From Owenia fusiformis (taxonomy: Eukaryota; Annelida; Polychaeta; Sabellida; Oweniidae): a stretch of DNA of 64,000 nucleotides. A program made the translations under genes and the position numbers. Every line of letters starts with the position of its first letter. The stretch's first letter is position 1. The stretch lies in assembly GCA_903813345.2 (NCBI GenBank), contig CAIIXF020000003.1:29405248-29469247 (forward strand). Direction: 5' to 3'. Under the pieces are notes generated by a model that saw only the letters and a program-made list of their open reading frames with translations, searched no databases and was not told the DNA's origin. Below are positions 1 to 12,900 of the stretch, piece after piece.

Positions 1-1420
1 GTGATCAAGTGGAGACACCTATTGACCAACATGTCACCATAGAAACCACACAACAACCAGAAACTTAACAGAATGGTGTTTCCAAGTGAGGTACATATGA
101 GGCTCGATGATGACTGAAATGTAATAAATACAAAACTGCTAGTTATCTAAAACATCTGGACTTAATCTCATTTGTTTTAAAACAACAGAAGTGATAAGAT
201 ATCTCTGCCAACTAGCCAAAATTTTTACCAATGTTTTTTCTTCCTTACTTTGAATTGGTTAAATTAGTTGAGAGCCTCCCAAATAATTTAATCCCAAATA
301 AGACTGTGTACTAATGTCATTAAAACATTTCCTTTATACTAAAACATTTCCTTTATACTTCATTATACCAGAGTTTCACCCTGTTTTTAGCAGACATTTA
401 ACATTTTCTATTCAATTATTTCAAGTATCAACCGTTTAATGGCAGAGAGACTGGATCTTCAATTGTATCAACACTACAGTAGCACTTTGCTCACAACTAA
501 CTAAACCATGTATCACCAGCTTAATAGTAGTGATATATTGGATACTCCATTATAGCAACACATGCAAAGTTCTCTTCTGACCAAAAGAAATTTATGTCTC
601 TTCACCAATTAGCATTCTTCATGAGATTCAAACCTATCTTTAATCTCCTTCAGTAAGCAGATTACAGATTCTTTTCCATGAATCAACGCTGAATTATCAA
701 CACTGAATTATCTTTTAGGTATGAATCTTATAGAAGGAACATATTAATTACTATGTGATTATAATTAATCATGTTCTTACCATAAATATTGTCTTATTAG
801 TTAAGAAGATGAAAATAATATTTTTCTAGTGAATGGTCTACTATTCTGAGGAATACCATGGGCTTTCAACTAGAGAATTGAATGGTAATACCAAACATTT
901 AATAATCTACTAATTTTTGTAATTAGGTATAAGTACATGTAAATAGCAATAAATAGCAAAAAGCTTAAGGTATTCACATGAAAAATGGGGGTCACAAAAA
1001 TAGACACTGGCTGTAACAATATCTCACCATTTCTTGGTAGTGACATAAAAATGGTATCTCTCAATACCATGTTGTATCTCATACTTGAGTGGGTTTGCGG
1101 TAGATATCACCCGGGAATATATATCGTATCTGAGGAGCGGGCAGGATATATTGTATATGTCCCGCTCCAGGCCAAATGCGGGCAGATATAATATATCCAT
1201 CCCGCTCCCGGGAATTTTTCAAAAGTTTAAAAAAGTTTAATTATCAAGTTTTAATTTTTTAATTTTAAAATTTAATTTTTTTAAGTTTAAATGTTACAAT
1301 TTCATTGTATTGAACAAAAAGAATATTACGCAAATGTTAAACATAAATATCTTGTCATTTGAAAAAGGTGGAAAAGGTTATATCTACCCTAAAGCCACTC
1401 AAGTATGAGATACACCAGTC

Positions 1421-1553
1421 ATGCACGGTCGGTTTGGATACATGGAATATCCCTTGGGATATACAATACATCTTCCCTCGGTCCCTTCGGTCCCTCGGGA
1501 AGATATATTGTATATCCCTCGGGATATTCCCTGTATCCAAAACCTCCCAGTGC
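1421..1553. repeat. Hairpin repeat (MITE-like) with GATATTCC arms
   Basis: The left arm (TTTGGATACATGGAATATCC and onward) is the inverted complement of the right arm, which ends GGATATTCCCTGTATCCAAA. The centre repeats CGGTCCCT words. The right arm, with its CCAAAACCTCCCAGTGCATAACCC flank, recurs in diverged form at about 31320-31365 inside the large TMEM231 intron, so this is a dispersed family. Short frames crossing the hairpin on both strands are by-products of the palindrome. Confidence 0.7.
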
Positions 1554-2486
1554 ATAACCCCTATATATCCTATGCTGTATTGTATGCTTATAAACATGGA
1601 CACATACATATTATTATGTTCATATATCTTCATTTGGTTTTATTGCACTTCATACATTATATACATGTACATAGCAATGGAAAAATAAATCCATTTCTTC
1701 CTTATCTTAATTCACATAATATGAAAACATTCAATTTAGAATATTTACAAATGTACAACTATAGGAACATCTGCTAAGGCCCTTATGAATTAAATGTCTG
1801 TTTAGCCTTGAATAGCTCGTATTATGAAAACAACCCGAGTTAAAGAATGTTATCAAAGTTCTATTTATTGAGTGTATTTTTCATTTTTAGAATTAAAAAC
1901 TTGTCATGTCAAGCTATTTCCTGCAAAACAGGCAATTAATCTATAGAGGCCTTAATGAGTAAAATTCAATATTTTATGATACTTGTTACTCACTCGAATT
2001 TTAAAGCAGGTGCTATGGCTATATTATATGACACCATCCACCCTTAATTATAACTGGAAGCCTGTGCTATAGGCAACTGCAAATAAACAAATGGTTCACA
2101 TATAATAGAATAACTTATAAGGAAACATATCAGTGAACCAAATGTTTAACTATACATGGCCTTGTTAAACGAGAGACTGGATAGCAAACTGTTATCTTAA
2201 GAAAAACCCTGAAAATGAATTACTTTACGAAACTGACTGTCTACATTATCATTTTGACACATCTGTGACTACAAAAAGCTGTGGTTAGCCAACAAATCCA
2301 TTTAGAAAATCCATTTTTGTACTATTGATTATCAATCCTTACAGGCAGATATTATAACATAATTTGTCAGAATGAGACATGATTTAATAAAAATCTTACT
2401 TCATAATGTTGACATAGCTCTTGTTTATTATTAGATTAGAGTACGCAGATCTGATTATTTTGTGATTTGCCTCTTATAAATCAAAG

Positions 2487-2640
2487 AACATCATTTTGTG
2501 CGAATAAGTGGAACACCTTGGAAGTGGATTTTTTTAATTCTCAAGATCCATTGATTTCATGTTATGAACATCTGTCAGTAGAACATTTGTGAACTCAATG
2601 GTATTCAACATGCAGAGGTTTTACTGTACACAGCCAATCT
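2487..2640. repeat. Pogo/Tigger-like terminal fragment (degenerate)
   Basis: This stretch carries GTGGAACACCTTGGAAGTGG at one side and ends with GAGGTTTTACTGTACAC. The same pattern (GGAACACCTCT, a 'gacttaat' core, then a GGTTTTACTGTA end) recurs near 35305-35450 and 57255-57405. TACAGTAAAACCTC-type ends are typical of pogo/Tigger DNA transposons, so I infer a small non-autonomous family of that kind. No transposase is visible. Confidence 0.45.
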
Positions 2641-2644
2641 CAAA

Positions 2645-2750
2645 CAGTACCGTATGGTACTGTTTTGGCTACTGCACCGTAAGGTACCATGATATACGGT
2701 ACCGTTTGGTACTGTAAGCTCAAACAGTACCATATGGTACCGTGATTTCG
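2645..2750. repeat. Cluster of GGTACC palindromic words
   Basis: ACAGTACCRTATGGTACYGT-type palindromic words occur about four times within roughly 100 bp, giving nested local dyad symmetry. This looks like a small palindromic repeat, possibly a degraded element end. Nothing indicates a gene. Confidence 0.6.
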
Positions 2751-3957
2751 GAGTGCGGATTGGGGGTGTATAGTTAGGCCTAAGAGAGGTCAGAGACCTT
2801 GCACATACTAATTCCATGAATACAAATATTTGATTTTTCAAATTCACAAAGTTTCAATTTATCTTTATAGGAAACCAATGCATTAACATGACCCTCTCAC
2901 TAGTTTTTGAACATGATTGCAAACCACTGTAACATCACTGAGTATTACACAATTAGACATAACTTTAACTAATACACTTTGAAATGATCAATCTCAGTGA
3001 ATGAAGTCTACATTACACAAATACTAACTGCAATTATTTTAAATGGATGCTCTAAGAGTAAGACCTTATATCCCATCACTGATACGAGCCCATAGCCAGC
3101 TTGAAGTCAAAGGGCTTAATTTCCCAGGGGAGAACACAATATGAAAAGAAAATGATTTTGTAGTGGAATATATCTACACAGATGCTTGTATTTGATTAGA
3201 TGTTACAATGCTTGTTTAATATAATACCGTAAACCTGTTGACTTGAATAATTTACTTTAACTCACCGATGATCCGATTCATGAATGCCACGAATCAATCA
3301 TTTTACATCACATGTCAAAATAAAGAAAAATCAATCTTTGAAGATTTCAGAGGAAATTGTGGATTAATCATGCTCTGCATGTACATACATTCCTACTGCA
3401 ATACTAACATACCAAGCTGTGTTAACAACTGCAAGGGGCAAAATGATAAAAAACACCACAACACCTTATGTAAATTCCTGATATCTTAATGACCATATGA
3501 GACATGTTTTTCCAAATGTAGACTTCAACAGGGAAGACATCCTCCTCGATCATAGTCTAAGTAATTAGAATGCATCACCAACAGCTCCTCATACATCACA
3601 TGGCACCCATCACATTGGGTAAGGGACGGACAGGCAATTGGATCCAACCAGTTTTAAGATAAAGATTCTGGGCCTAAATATATTGTTAAATTTGGATTGA
3701 AAAAAACAATTGAGATGCTTTTGTGAACTGAAACATGGTTGTTAGGTATCGAAATATTATGAGCATTGATAGTACAGACAGAAAATATTCTGGACTCAGC
3801 TGTTCATCAAGAAAAAACTCAAAAAGGTCACTAATATCTAGTGATCTCTCCTAAATTGCCTATACAGCTCAGTGTGATACTTTTTCAATTGGACAGCCTT
3901 CTTTCTCGCAAAGTATGACACAAAATATTCCACAGGTTCATTCATTGAAGCCATAAG

Positions 3958-6900
3958 TTAACCATCCTTGGACTGAACAACTGTCAACAGTGTTGGCATG
4001 GAGACATTTTGTTTAATATTATCACCATGGTAACACTCGAGATCTAGCCTAGCAGTGACACCTATATGAGCTAGGTTGTAGACCCCAGGTTGGCCAACCC
4101 CTGCAGCTAGGGGAAGAGTCACTGAGCTGTTTGGGGACAGTTTTAGGGTGAGGCTGTGCTGTCGTACCCATGTGAACGCACCTAACCGCTGATCTGGGAA
4201 TGTGGATTTGTCTTCATCTCTGGAAAAGTAAAAGTTTAACGGACTGTATTGATAGTACTAATAGTCTAATACATATGATACATTTAATTGTTCTTAGAGT
4301 GTGAAAAGATGAAGATGGATGATAGAAAATAACACATAATTTGAACCAACTTTTAAAAGAGAGTTTGACCATCCCCCGCAGCTTTAAACGGCTGCCAATC
4401 AGGCTGGATATCAAGTTAAGAGAGCGTTGAAAAGAGCAATGTCTTGAACAGAGATCTCAATACTTTTTGAGGTTCTCCTGGAGGATATCTATGGAATATC
4501 TGTTCTCTACAGCTTCAACTTCCATAAGTAGCTCTGTTTTATCCATTAATATGGGCTCAATTTGAACTGAAGCATTCAAGTCAGAGTTGTTGCTCGGGTA
4601 TTCACCAATACCAAAAAGGTCTATGCAGGAACTTTTAAAAATCAATAAAAATAGCACTATACTGGTGCATTTCAAATGCTTATGAAACTTTGTAGCAATA
4701 TCTGACCCTGGTCATCTAGGGTTCATTTTATCCAGAATTAAATGCTCTTTCTAATGATATATATAATGTATGTGTACTTCTCCTAGTTAATGCTGTGGAA
4801 GGGGGGCACAACGCCATTTGACACCCTGTATATGTTACTAAGAAAATACATTCAAGAATATTGAGTAGTAAAATAAGTCTTCAGAGGAGTAGATGGCCAG
4901 TTATGTCCAGAAAATTGTTCAAAATATATTCATAAATGAAATTATTATTTTACTGACCCACTCTGTGCAGTACATGTACCATACCCATTGTTTTAACATA
5001 CCTGGTGCTAGCTGTAGTGTTGACATTGACAGACAGAGGGCATGCTGAGCAGTTCTGGAGGGTTAAGGCGACCGGCACTGAACAAAGTCTGAAATATTTA
5101 AAGTAAGAATGTTAACATGATGAAATTGCAGCAGGCAGAAATATTAGAATGGGATTACTTTAAGTACATGTATATCAGTTGTCCTGAGATTTTACAGATC
5201 AAGGGCACTTTCGGAAAACGCACTGAATTTCTTTATTTAACAACATCGGTGGTCCAAAAAGTAATCTGACTTGTAATTATTTGACCCTATTGCATATGAA
5301 GATGACCAACAACCTGCCTACCAGATAAATAATCAATTCCAACATTATTCTTGATTTAAGACATGAGCTACCCACTGCCTATTACAAAACCAGAGGTTTA
5401 TATTTGGGGACATCCTCCGATCACAGGGCCTCAAAATCAAGAATATATTCTTTCTTTTTACCCCCCCCCGCAATCTGATTGGCTGACACAACACTGCGAC
5501 AGAAATCATGTATAAGTCATTGCGCATAATTAGATGCTTATCAGATAATTATCAGTTTAATCGGGCGCTTCCAAATTGGTTATAGCAGGGGGAGAATGAG
5601 GTACAGATTCTGGATACCTGATAGGAGGATGATTTGGGGAAGGTGTTTGCAATTTTGATCTTGATTATAGGCCTCCTTCCTGAAAATATCAAGATTTGAA
5701 AACAAATCGCTCACCCACCGAGAAAACTCATGTATTAAAAGAAAGCATATAATACCTTTGTTTTTTGAAGTCATGTTGAACTAGTGAGTGTGGAGTTGTG
5801 GCTGAGCAGTGGAGCATCTCTGCAAGGAGATTGGACTCTGGTTGTGCTTCTACAACTTGTTCAATAGACTTTGAGAACTGTACAGCCTTCTGGAATACTG
5901 CAGGCTGAAAACAAATTATGGAATAATTACTATTCTAGTACCTTATAGTAAGTATACTGAGCCATGATGCATCTCTGAAACAAACTTTGATAAATTAATG
6001 TAGCTACAGTCTGTCTTTAAAAGCATGTCATTTACTACTGGTAATTCACCTTTTTAATATTTATTTATTGTTGCTTTTTAGTTACTGTACCTTGGCTTGT
6101 AGTGTATCAAGAACCTCTTCTCCAATTGTGTCTACTGCTAGATGGTGCTGACCACACACACTGCGACTCTTGCCCATGTCATCAACCAGGAATGCCTGGA
6201 AAAAACATATCCCATAATGCATCTTGCTTAAAAGCAGAAGACATTTTTTATCCACAGATAGATTAGACTGTAACTCAAATGTTCACTAGTTAAGCATCTC
6301 AACTGCCCAAACTTATTTTTCTAAAAACCAGAAATCTAATAAAATAACCTTGGTAAAATACCTTCCAAAGTATAATAAGAGAAAGTCCTATTTGTGTAGT
6401 GCACTCAAGGCCATCCCACTTTTGCCCCTGATCTACAATTTGTGAACCCTCCTTTGAGTACTGCTCAGGTTCCTCATCCATATACTCTTCAAGGGACTTT
6501 ATGGCTTTACTCCTCAGGTAAAAATCTGCACATGGACTCGCTACACTGTCAATCTGGATCATATAAAGACAAGTTTAACTTTAATTTTTATCCTAGTATC
6601 ATATTTGAACAACAAGTTGATATAAATGACAAAAAGTATTTTTAATATAACCTAAAACCAAAAATGGTAAACATATGTGTACATGTTTCTTCTTACATTG
6701 TTAACAAAAAATGCACATTATTAAGTTGACTTGCAATTATGACAAAACTTGTTTGATCTTACGATGTTACAGTTTGTCATCCAGTTTGGTTCCACAATTT
6801 TCACAAACTCCAATAGCTGAGTAACAAATCTCTGTAGTTGAGTAACAAACCTCAGTAGTTAAGTTGTAATAGTTATTGTAATTCATAGGGTGGATTCTAC

Positions 6901-9900
6901 TCACCTGGTGCTGATCAAATGTAACATTGGTGAAGACCAGTTGTTCTTTATCACATTTCTGTTTGGCTTGACATGCTTTCAGTAACATATGTAGCTTTTC
7001 ATGACTGCATACCTTCATGTCTGAAATTACACAAGATCAATATTGTACAATTATATTTAGAAATGCTTTCAGTAACATATGTAGCTTTTCATGACTGCAC
7101 ACCTTCATGTCTGGAGTTACATAGTATCAATATTACACAATTATATTTAGACATGCTTTTAGCAACATGTGTAGCTTTTCATGACTGCATACCTTCATGT
7201 CTGAAATTACATAGTATCAACAATTATATTTAGACATGCTTTCAGTAACATATGTAGCTTTTCATGACTGCATACCTTCATGTCTGAAAAATTACACAAG
7301 ATCAATATTGTACAATTATATTAGACATGCTTTCAGTAACATATGTAGCTTTTCATGACTGCATACCTTCATGTCTGAAATTACACAAGATCAATATTGT
7401 ACAATTATATTAGACATGCTTTCAGTAACATATGTAGCTTTTCATGACTGCATACCTTCATGTCTGAAATTACACAAGATCAATATTGTACAATTATATT
7501 AGACATGCTTTCAGTAACATATGTAGCTTTTCATGACTGCATACCTTCATGTCTGAAGTTACACAAGATCAATATTATACAATTATATCCAAAATGAATT
7601 ACTGCAACAGTGTTTATAAATATTATAATTATACAAAGAAGTATTAAAGTTTAATCAAACTAGATAATGGCAACTCCGCGGAGTAGCAAATCCCAACGAA
7701 CAAAATATCAATTACCGAATTCCAATCAATTATACTCATTACTTTGGTTAAAATTGAAAAAATTAGATTTTAGAATTGCGAATTCCTGCTAAGCAGCCAT
7801 TTTGAATTTTCTGAGGTACAAATCTGAAAAATAATACCATAATTGTGATCTACTCCAAAAATCCTTCAATTTGAGTATAATATAGCCATACTTTGAAGGG
7901 ATCGAAAAATTATTGCGAAATTGTACATTAGATGGCCATTTTGAATTTTACGAGGCTCGAATCAGAAAAAAGATACAATATTTGCAATCTACTCTTAATT
8001 GCCTTTCATTTGAGTATAATAAAGCTATACTTCAGAAAGATCTAAAAATTAGCGAAAATTTCTGTTTTCCTGACCCCCCATACAGGAGGGGTCAGGATGA
8101 AAAACACAGAATATATGTGAAATAGATAAATGTTGTGAATATACTACCAAAATTTCAAACAATTATATTAATTACTTTGGTTTAGAATGAAAAATTTATG
8201 ATTTTTGCGAAAAAGTCCCGTCATTTTTAAAGCGGCGGCCATCTTGAAAAAATTTTTTTTGCGTAAAACTATTCACCAATATACATCTTTCCACTAAATA
8301 TGAAGAAAATCCGTCTACTAGTATTTGAGTTATCTTCCGGACGGACAGACGGACGGACTGACGGACGGATGGACTGACTGACGGATGGAGGGCTTCACTA
8401 TATCCCTACCGAACTTCGTTCGTTGGGATAACTACGTTTTATAGAGAAGTATTAAAGTTTAATCAAACTAAGTTTTGGATCAAGCCCTTGTGCTCCAACA
8501 AGCCCACCTCTCCCCGAACATACCTCCATCCTTGATTGATTATTTAATCTAGTCATGCAAAAACCTCTTGTGTGCACAAGAAAAATTCTCTTAACTCACC
8601 CACATCATTTTGGAGAAGTGGGTAATGGGGAAATCAAATAGTTAATGCAAGAATAAATGAAGCTTTAAATGCTAACCTGTGTTGCTTTGTGTACTGAGGT
8701 GTCTCAAGGTCCATTTCTGACTGGCACAGGACACTTGTAGGATACTAAACTCTGCTATAGTACTGTCATGAATCTGAAATACATGAGAAATAAGAAAGAT
8801 AATCACAATTTGAGGAGCAATTTGGAATTAGATTAAAGAAAAGAATAAGGAATACAAACATTAGATTTTCTTTCGTTTCCTAAGATAAGGAATTAAATTA
8901 GATATTCCCTATTATTATGCAAACTTGACCTACAGAAAGAATGATTCTATGATTTTTTCCAAAAATTGTTTACATCTCAAACAAACTGAAAGATCTTACC
9001 TGATTAGCATTTTCAACTTCTAGAGCTATAATTGCACTGCTAAGGTCACGTGTGCCAGGAGTGACGCTACAAGATCTCAACGCCGAACATTTCAGGTTCA
9101 ACGACCCAACCGTGTATACAGATATACGTTGCCGTAGCAACCGATAGTTCAATTTTGGAACTTGCTGTGTTGGTTGGTAGAAAAATAGTAAGTCTATATC
9201 TTGTACCCCACTTGTTTTTGTACCTTGGAGCCACATGGACACCTACAGGAAGTAACAAATATTTCCCATAATGCAAGATGATAAGCATAAATATCATCAA
9301 ATAACATTATCCTTTTACTGAGGAATTATGTTGACTATCAATTAAAAATTGGATTCTACAATTAAATCATTGCCTCTTCATGACAAAATTTCCGATAACT
9401 GCCTCAATATGACATTAAATCAAACCGTGACGTAATTCTTCAAGCTTTATTCCCATTTACATCACTTCACTTACTTGTACACTCTCTCCAGTCTTCAACA
9501 CATCACCTTCAATAGGAATGTCCATAACATAAGATGCTGCATCGCCATTATGAAGAAACTCAGTCCCAAAATCTTTTGATGTCACTTTATATGTTCCATT
9601 TTCTGGGTCACGGCTTGGGGCCCCAAATGTCACAAGTTTAGGCTGGGCAGCCCCGACTGTGAGATTATGCAGGTCAACTGCCCCACAGTTTGTGAAGGTT
9701 ACGGGTATATGACGTACTTCCCCACAGAGTAATGTTGTTGGCATTTCAGTGAATTCCACCTGTAACATCAAAGTACAACTAAAGAATAATAGACTTGCTA
9801 GGAATCGGCACACATGATATTTTATCAGGGTGGCTAATAAAGAGAAATAAATGTTGCCTATTTGTGCTTATATTTTTTGCAAAAGCTGGGTAGCAAGCTC

Positions 9901-12900
9901 TGAATAAGCACCATATTTGAAAATAAATCACAAAAGAAACACTTGAATTTTCTGACTTCTCACTGTTCTACATTTTTAAAATCTGCTGAAATTTTGTAAA
10001 ACTTGAGCTTACCTTCAACTGTGGCATTGGTGGAGCCACAATGAGGTCTAGTCGTTTATCAGGTCCATACATACAAGTTGTTTTCTCTAGTTTGGTGGCA
10101 TTCAAACGTGGCCCTTGAGTCTCAAGCACTTGCTTGCCTCTCACACATATATTATTCTGATGGCCTGTCTTGTCTGAGTTCTGTCCAGATCCTAAGCTAT
10201 ATACAAGTCCTGTTATGGTCAGTTCCCCAGTCTGCTGTGGTTCAAGGCATAATGTCACCTAGAGGGACGATAAATAAAAGATGTCACCATAAAACCATAA
10301 AATATACAAAAACTGGAAACCATTCATTAATTTATCGATTTTTTGATAGGTTAAAATATTTTACCATAATCATCAATATAAATATTCAATGAAAATAAAT
10401 GCATATTTTAAATGACAAATAAACATCTCTATATAATATTGTATAATATCACAAGAATGATCAGTAATATACCATAAATGATCTACCTGTGTAGTTGTAT
10501 TCCCTGGTATTGTGATGTCATTCAGCACCTCTGTATGAACCAATTGGTCTGCTACGTTAGATTTCCCCCGTGATACCACCTCATTGGTGACTACTTCAGG
10601 CAGTTTTTCCTGGTTCTCCCCCTCCCTGGTATAGTCAATGGGCAATAGCTTCCATAGTAGTGTGACATCACTCAACAATAGAGGCACCTTTAGTGGGTTG
10701 TATAGGGGAATCTCCAAGGTAACTGGTTCTGTAATGAGAGAAATATAATGTAAATCCACCAATGAAAATTCAATTCACAAAATTCAATACTTCCCATAAT
10801 GCATCTTGCTCAATACATATTAATTTACATCAAATAAAATATTGGTGAACAAAACATTTACACTAAATTCATAAGACCCAACTGATGATAGAAAAAATTA
10901 ATGAGAGCTAAACGGAAAATGACTTGGAAAGATGCCACAACATTTGTCCCTGAACAAATCATTCATTGTTATTATTTAATATGGAATGGTAAATATGCAA
11001 TTTGGTTAGTCAAGTTGCACCAACCATAATCTACAATATTCATTCAGCAGTGCAACTTATTATACCTCCTTGAATGGCTATGGGACTAGATGAGTTGTTG
11101 GAGCGCCTAGAGAAACATTGTGGAGTTGTCTTGAAGGCTTCGTTAGGAATAGATTTGTTCACTAGGAGTTTCTCCAGTTGTATCCATTGTTTCTCACTAC
11201 TTTCTATAGGAGAACCATCTTTGTGAGTTTTACTACCTGGAACAACAAAATCACAGATCTATACAGGAGAATATTCTCAGAACAAGGCATTGACGTGACA
11301 AAATGTGACCACCTGATCCTAGTATTGTAAATTGTTAAAAAAGTGTAACAATTTGTTACAGATGATCATTGCTATCTGATCTAATAAATATGAATATTTC
11401 TCCAGTTCTGATTGGCTAGTCAAGATATAAATGAGCCACCACATATAGGATCTACCTACCAGTAACTATAACCTTGATGTCATTGCTCTTGATGTGTGGT
11501 AGAGGTAACACAGGCAACTTGTTGCTCTCACCACTTTCATTCAGGTGTTGCTGAAAAGAACAAGTAAAACATTGGGCCAGATGTCAATGACACATCACCA
11601 AAAGGAATGGCGTAAACGAAACAAAAGCCCTTTCATTCAAAGCCTTTCGTAGTTTATTTCTGTATTAAATGAATTGCTTTGCTGGAACACAGATGCATTT
11701 TAAGCCATTTGAAGGTGGAATGTTGTTTTTTACAAATACAATTGTACAAGTTTTTTAATGATTAAAATTAGAAGTCAAATATATACCTTATATACAAATA
11801 TATACTCTCGGAGAAAGCTGTGTTGCTGTGGTAATGATTGTTTACTCTCCCTGACAACAAGGTTCCGCAAGGCCTCAGTGGCCGCATCTAATTGTTTGAT
11901 GTTGAACGACTGACGGCCAATTGTAAAGTTGATGTGGTCCTGTAACATAAACAATAAGTGTATGTTGCAAAGGCAATCTTTTAACATGTGATATTCCCTA
12001 GCACACATCTATATCAAACAAGCAACTTCACAGCCCTATTGGTATTTCCTTCTTGAGCAGAGGTCTTATGCCCATAGGTATTTGAGTTATTGTCTGGACA
12101 GAAGAATGGAAGGACGAACAGACAGACGGACAGCTTTTCTATAGCTGTTTTACTGTATTACTATTATTTCTTTTTGATTTTTGTGTGCAAGAAATAATTC
12201 ATACATCCAAATAAAAGATGGCATTGTTTGCTACACTGATTGAAATGAAGATAAACGTTTATCAAAATAAATTCTCAGGTCGAGGGGTGAATTCAAAAAG
12301 TTAAAATTTTTCCTTTTCAAGGACAAGTCTCGGTTTGGAGAACAGTCTCCTGGGATAATAATTTTTTTATGAAAAATATAGAAATATCACCCAAATTAAA
12401 TTATGAATATTCAAAAGATGACATTGCATAATGTGTAGTAGACTTGTCTTTTTGAGATTCTGGTTATTTAGCCTTGTTATTTTTTCTTTTATTGCCCAGT
12501 TTATTTACTTTAAACTTATTAAACACTTCATTTGAGGTTTTTGATTTGCTCCCTTGTGGTACTAGTTCACAAAGTACAAACATGACAAAGTTAAAATTAT
12601 AATTAAGAAAGGTGCAGTGTATATGACTTAAAAATATATAGGCTACAAAATGGCAGCCGCTAAATCATTTATCAATGAATATACTGAACTGTTGATGTGT
12701 CCTATATGTCTAGACACAGTGAAGACACCAAAGTCACTAAAATGCCTACATTCATTCTGTGAAGGATGCTTGGGTGTATGAATTCAAGCTGAAAAGGAGA
12801 GTAGAAAAAAGACCTATCCTTGTCCAGTGTGTAAGTGTGAAACAGACATTCCAAATGGAGGTGCTAACTCGTATAGGACTAACTTCACCATGAAGTCATT

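Larger units (their letters stand above)
1..3957. other. Gene-free left flank, including TRAPPC8 3' UTR side
   Basis: I recognise no protein-coding exon or structural RNA here. The part next to 3958 must hold the TRAPPC8 3' UTR, but I cannot place its polyadenylation site with confidence. The stretch contains a GC-rich block around 1085-1205 with repeated GATATA and CCCGCTCC words, a hairpin at about 1421-1553, and a cluster of GGTACC-type palindromes at 2645-2750. All open frames are short and unlike known proteins. Confidence 0.6.

Noticed and set aside
1421-1777. 118-codon plus-strand frame
   Set aside because: It spans a hairpin repeat with parallel frames on both strands and has no protein-like similarity.
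9457-9813. Extension of TRAPPC8 exon into a hydrophobic N-terminal-like peptide (MCRFLASLLFFSC)
   Set aside because: The peptide lies in the intron. A clean acceptor at 9760-9761 and matching phases put the exon boundary at 9759.
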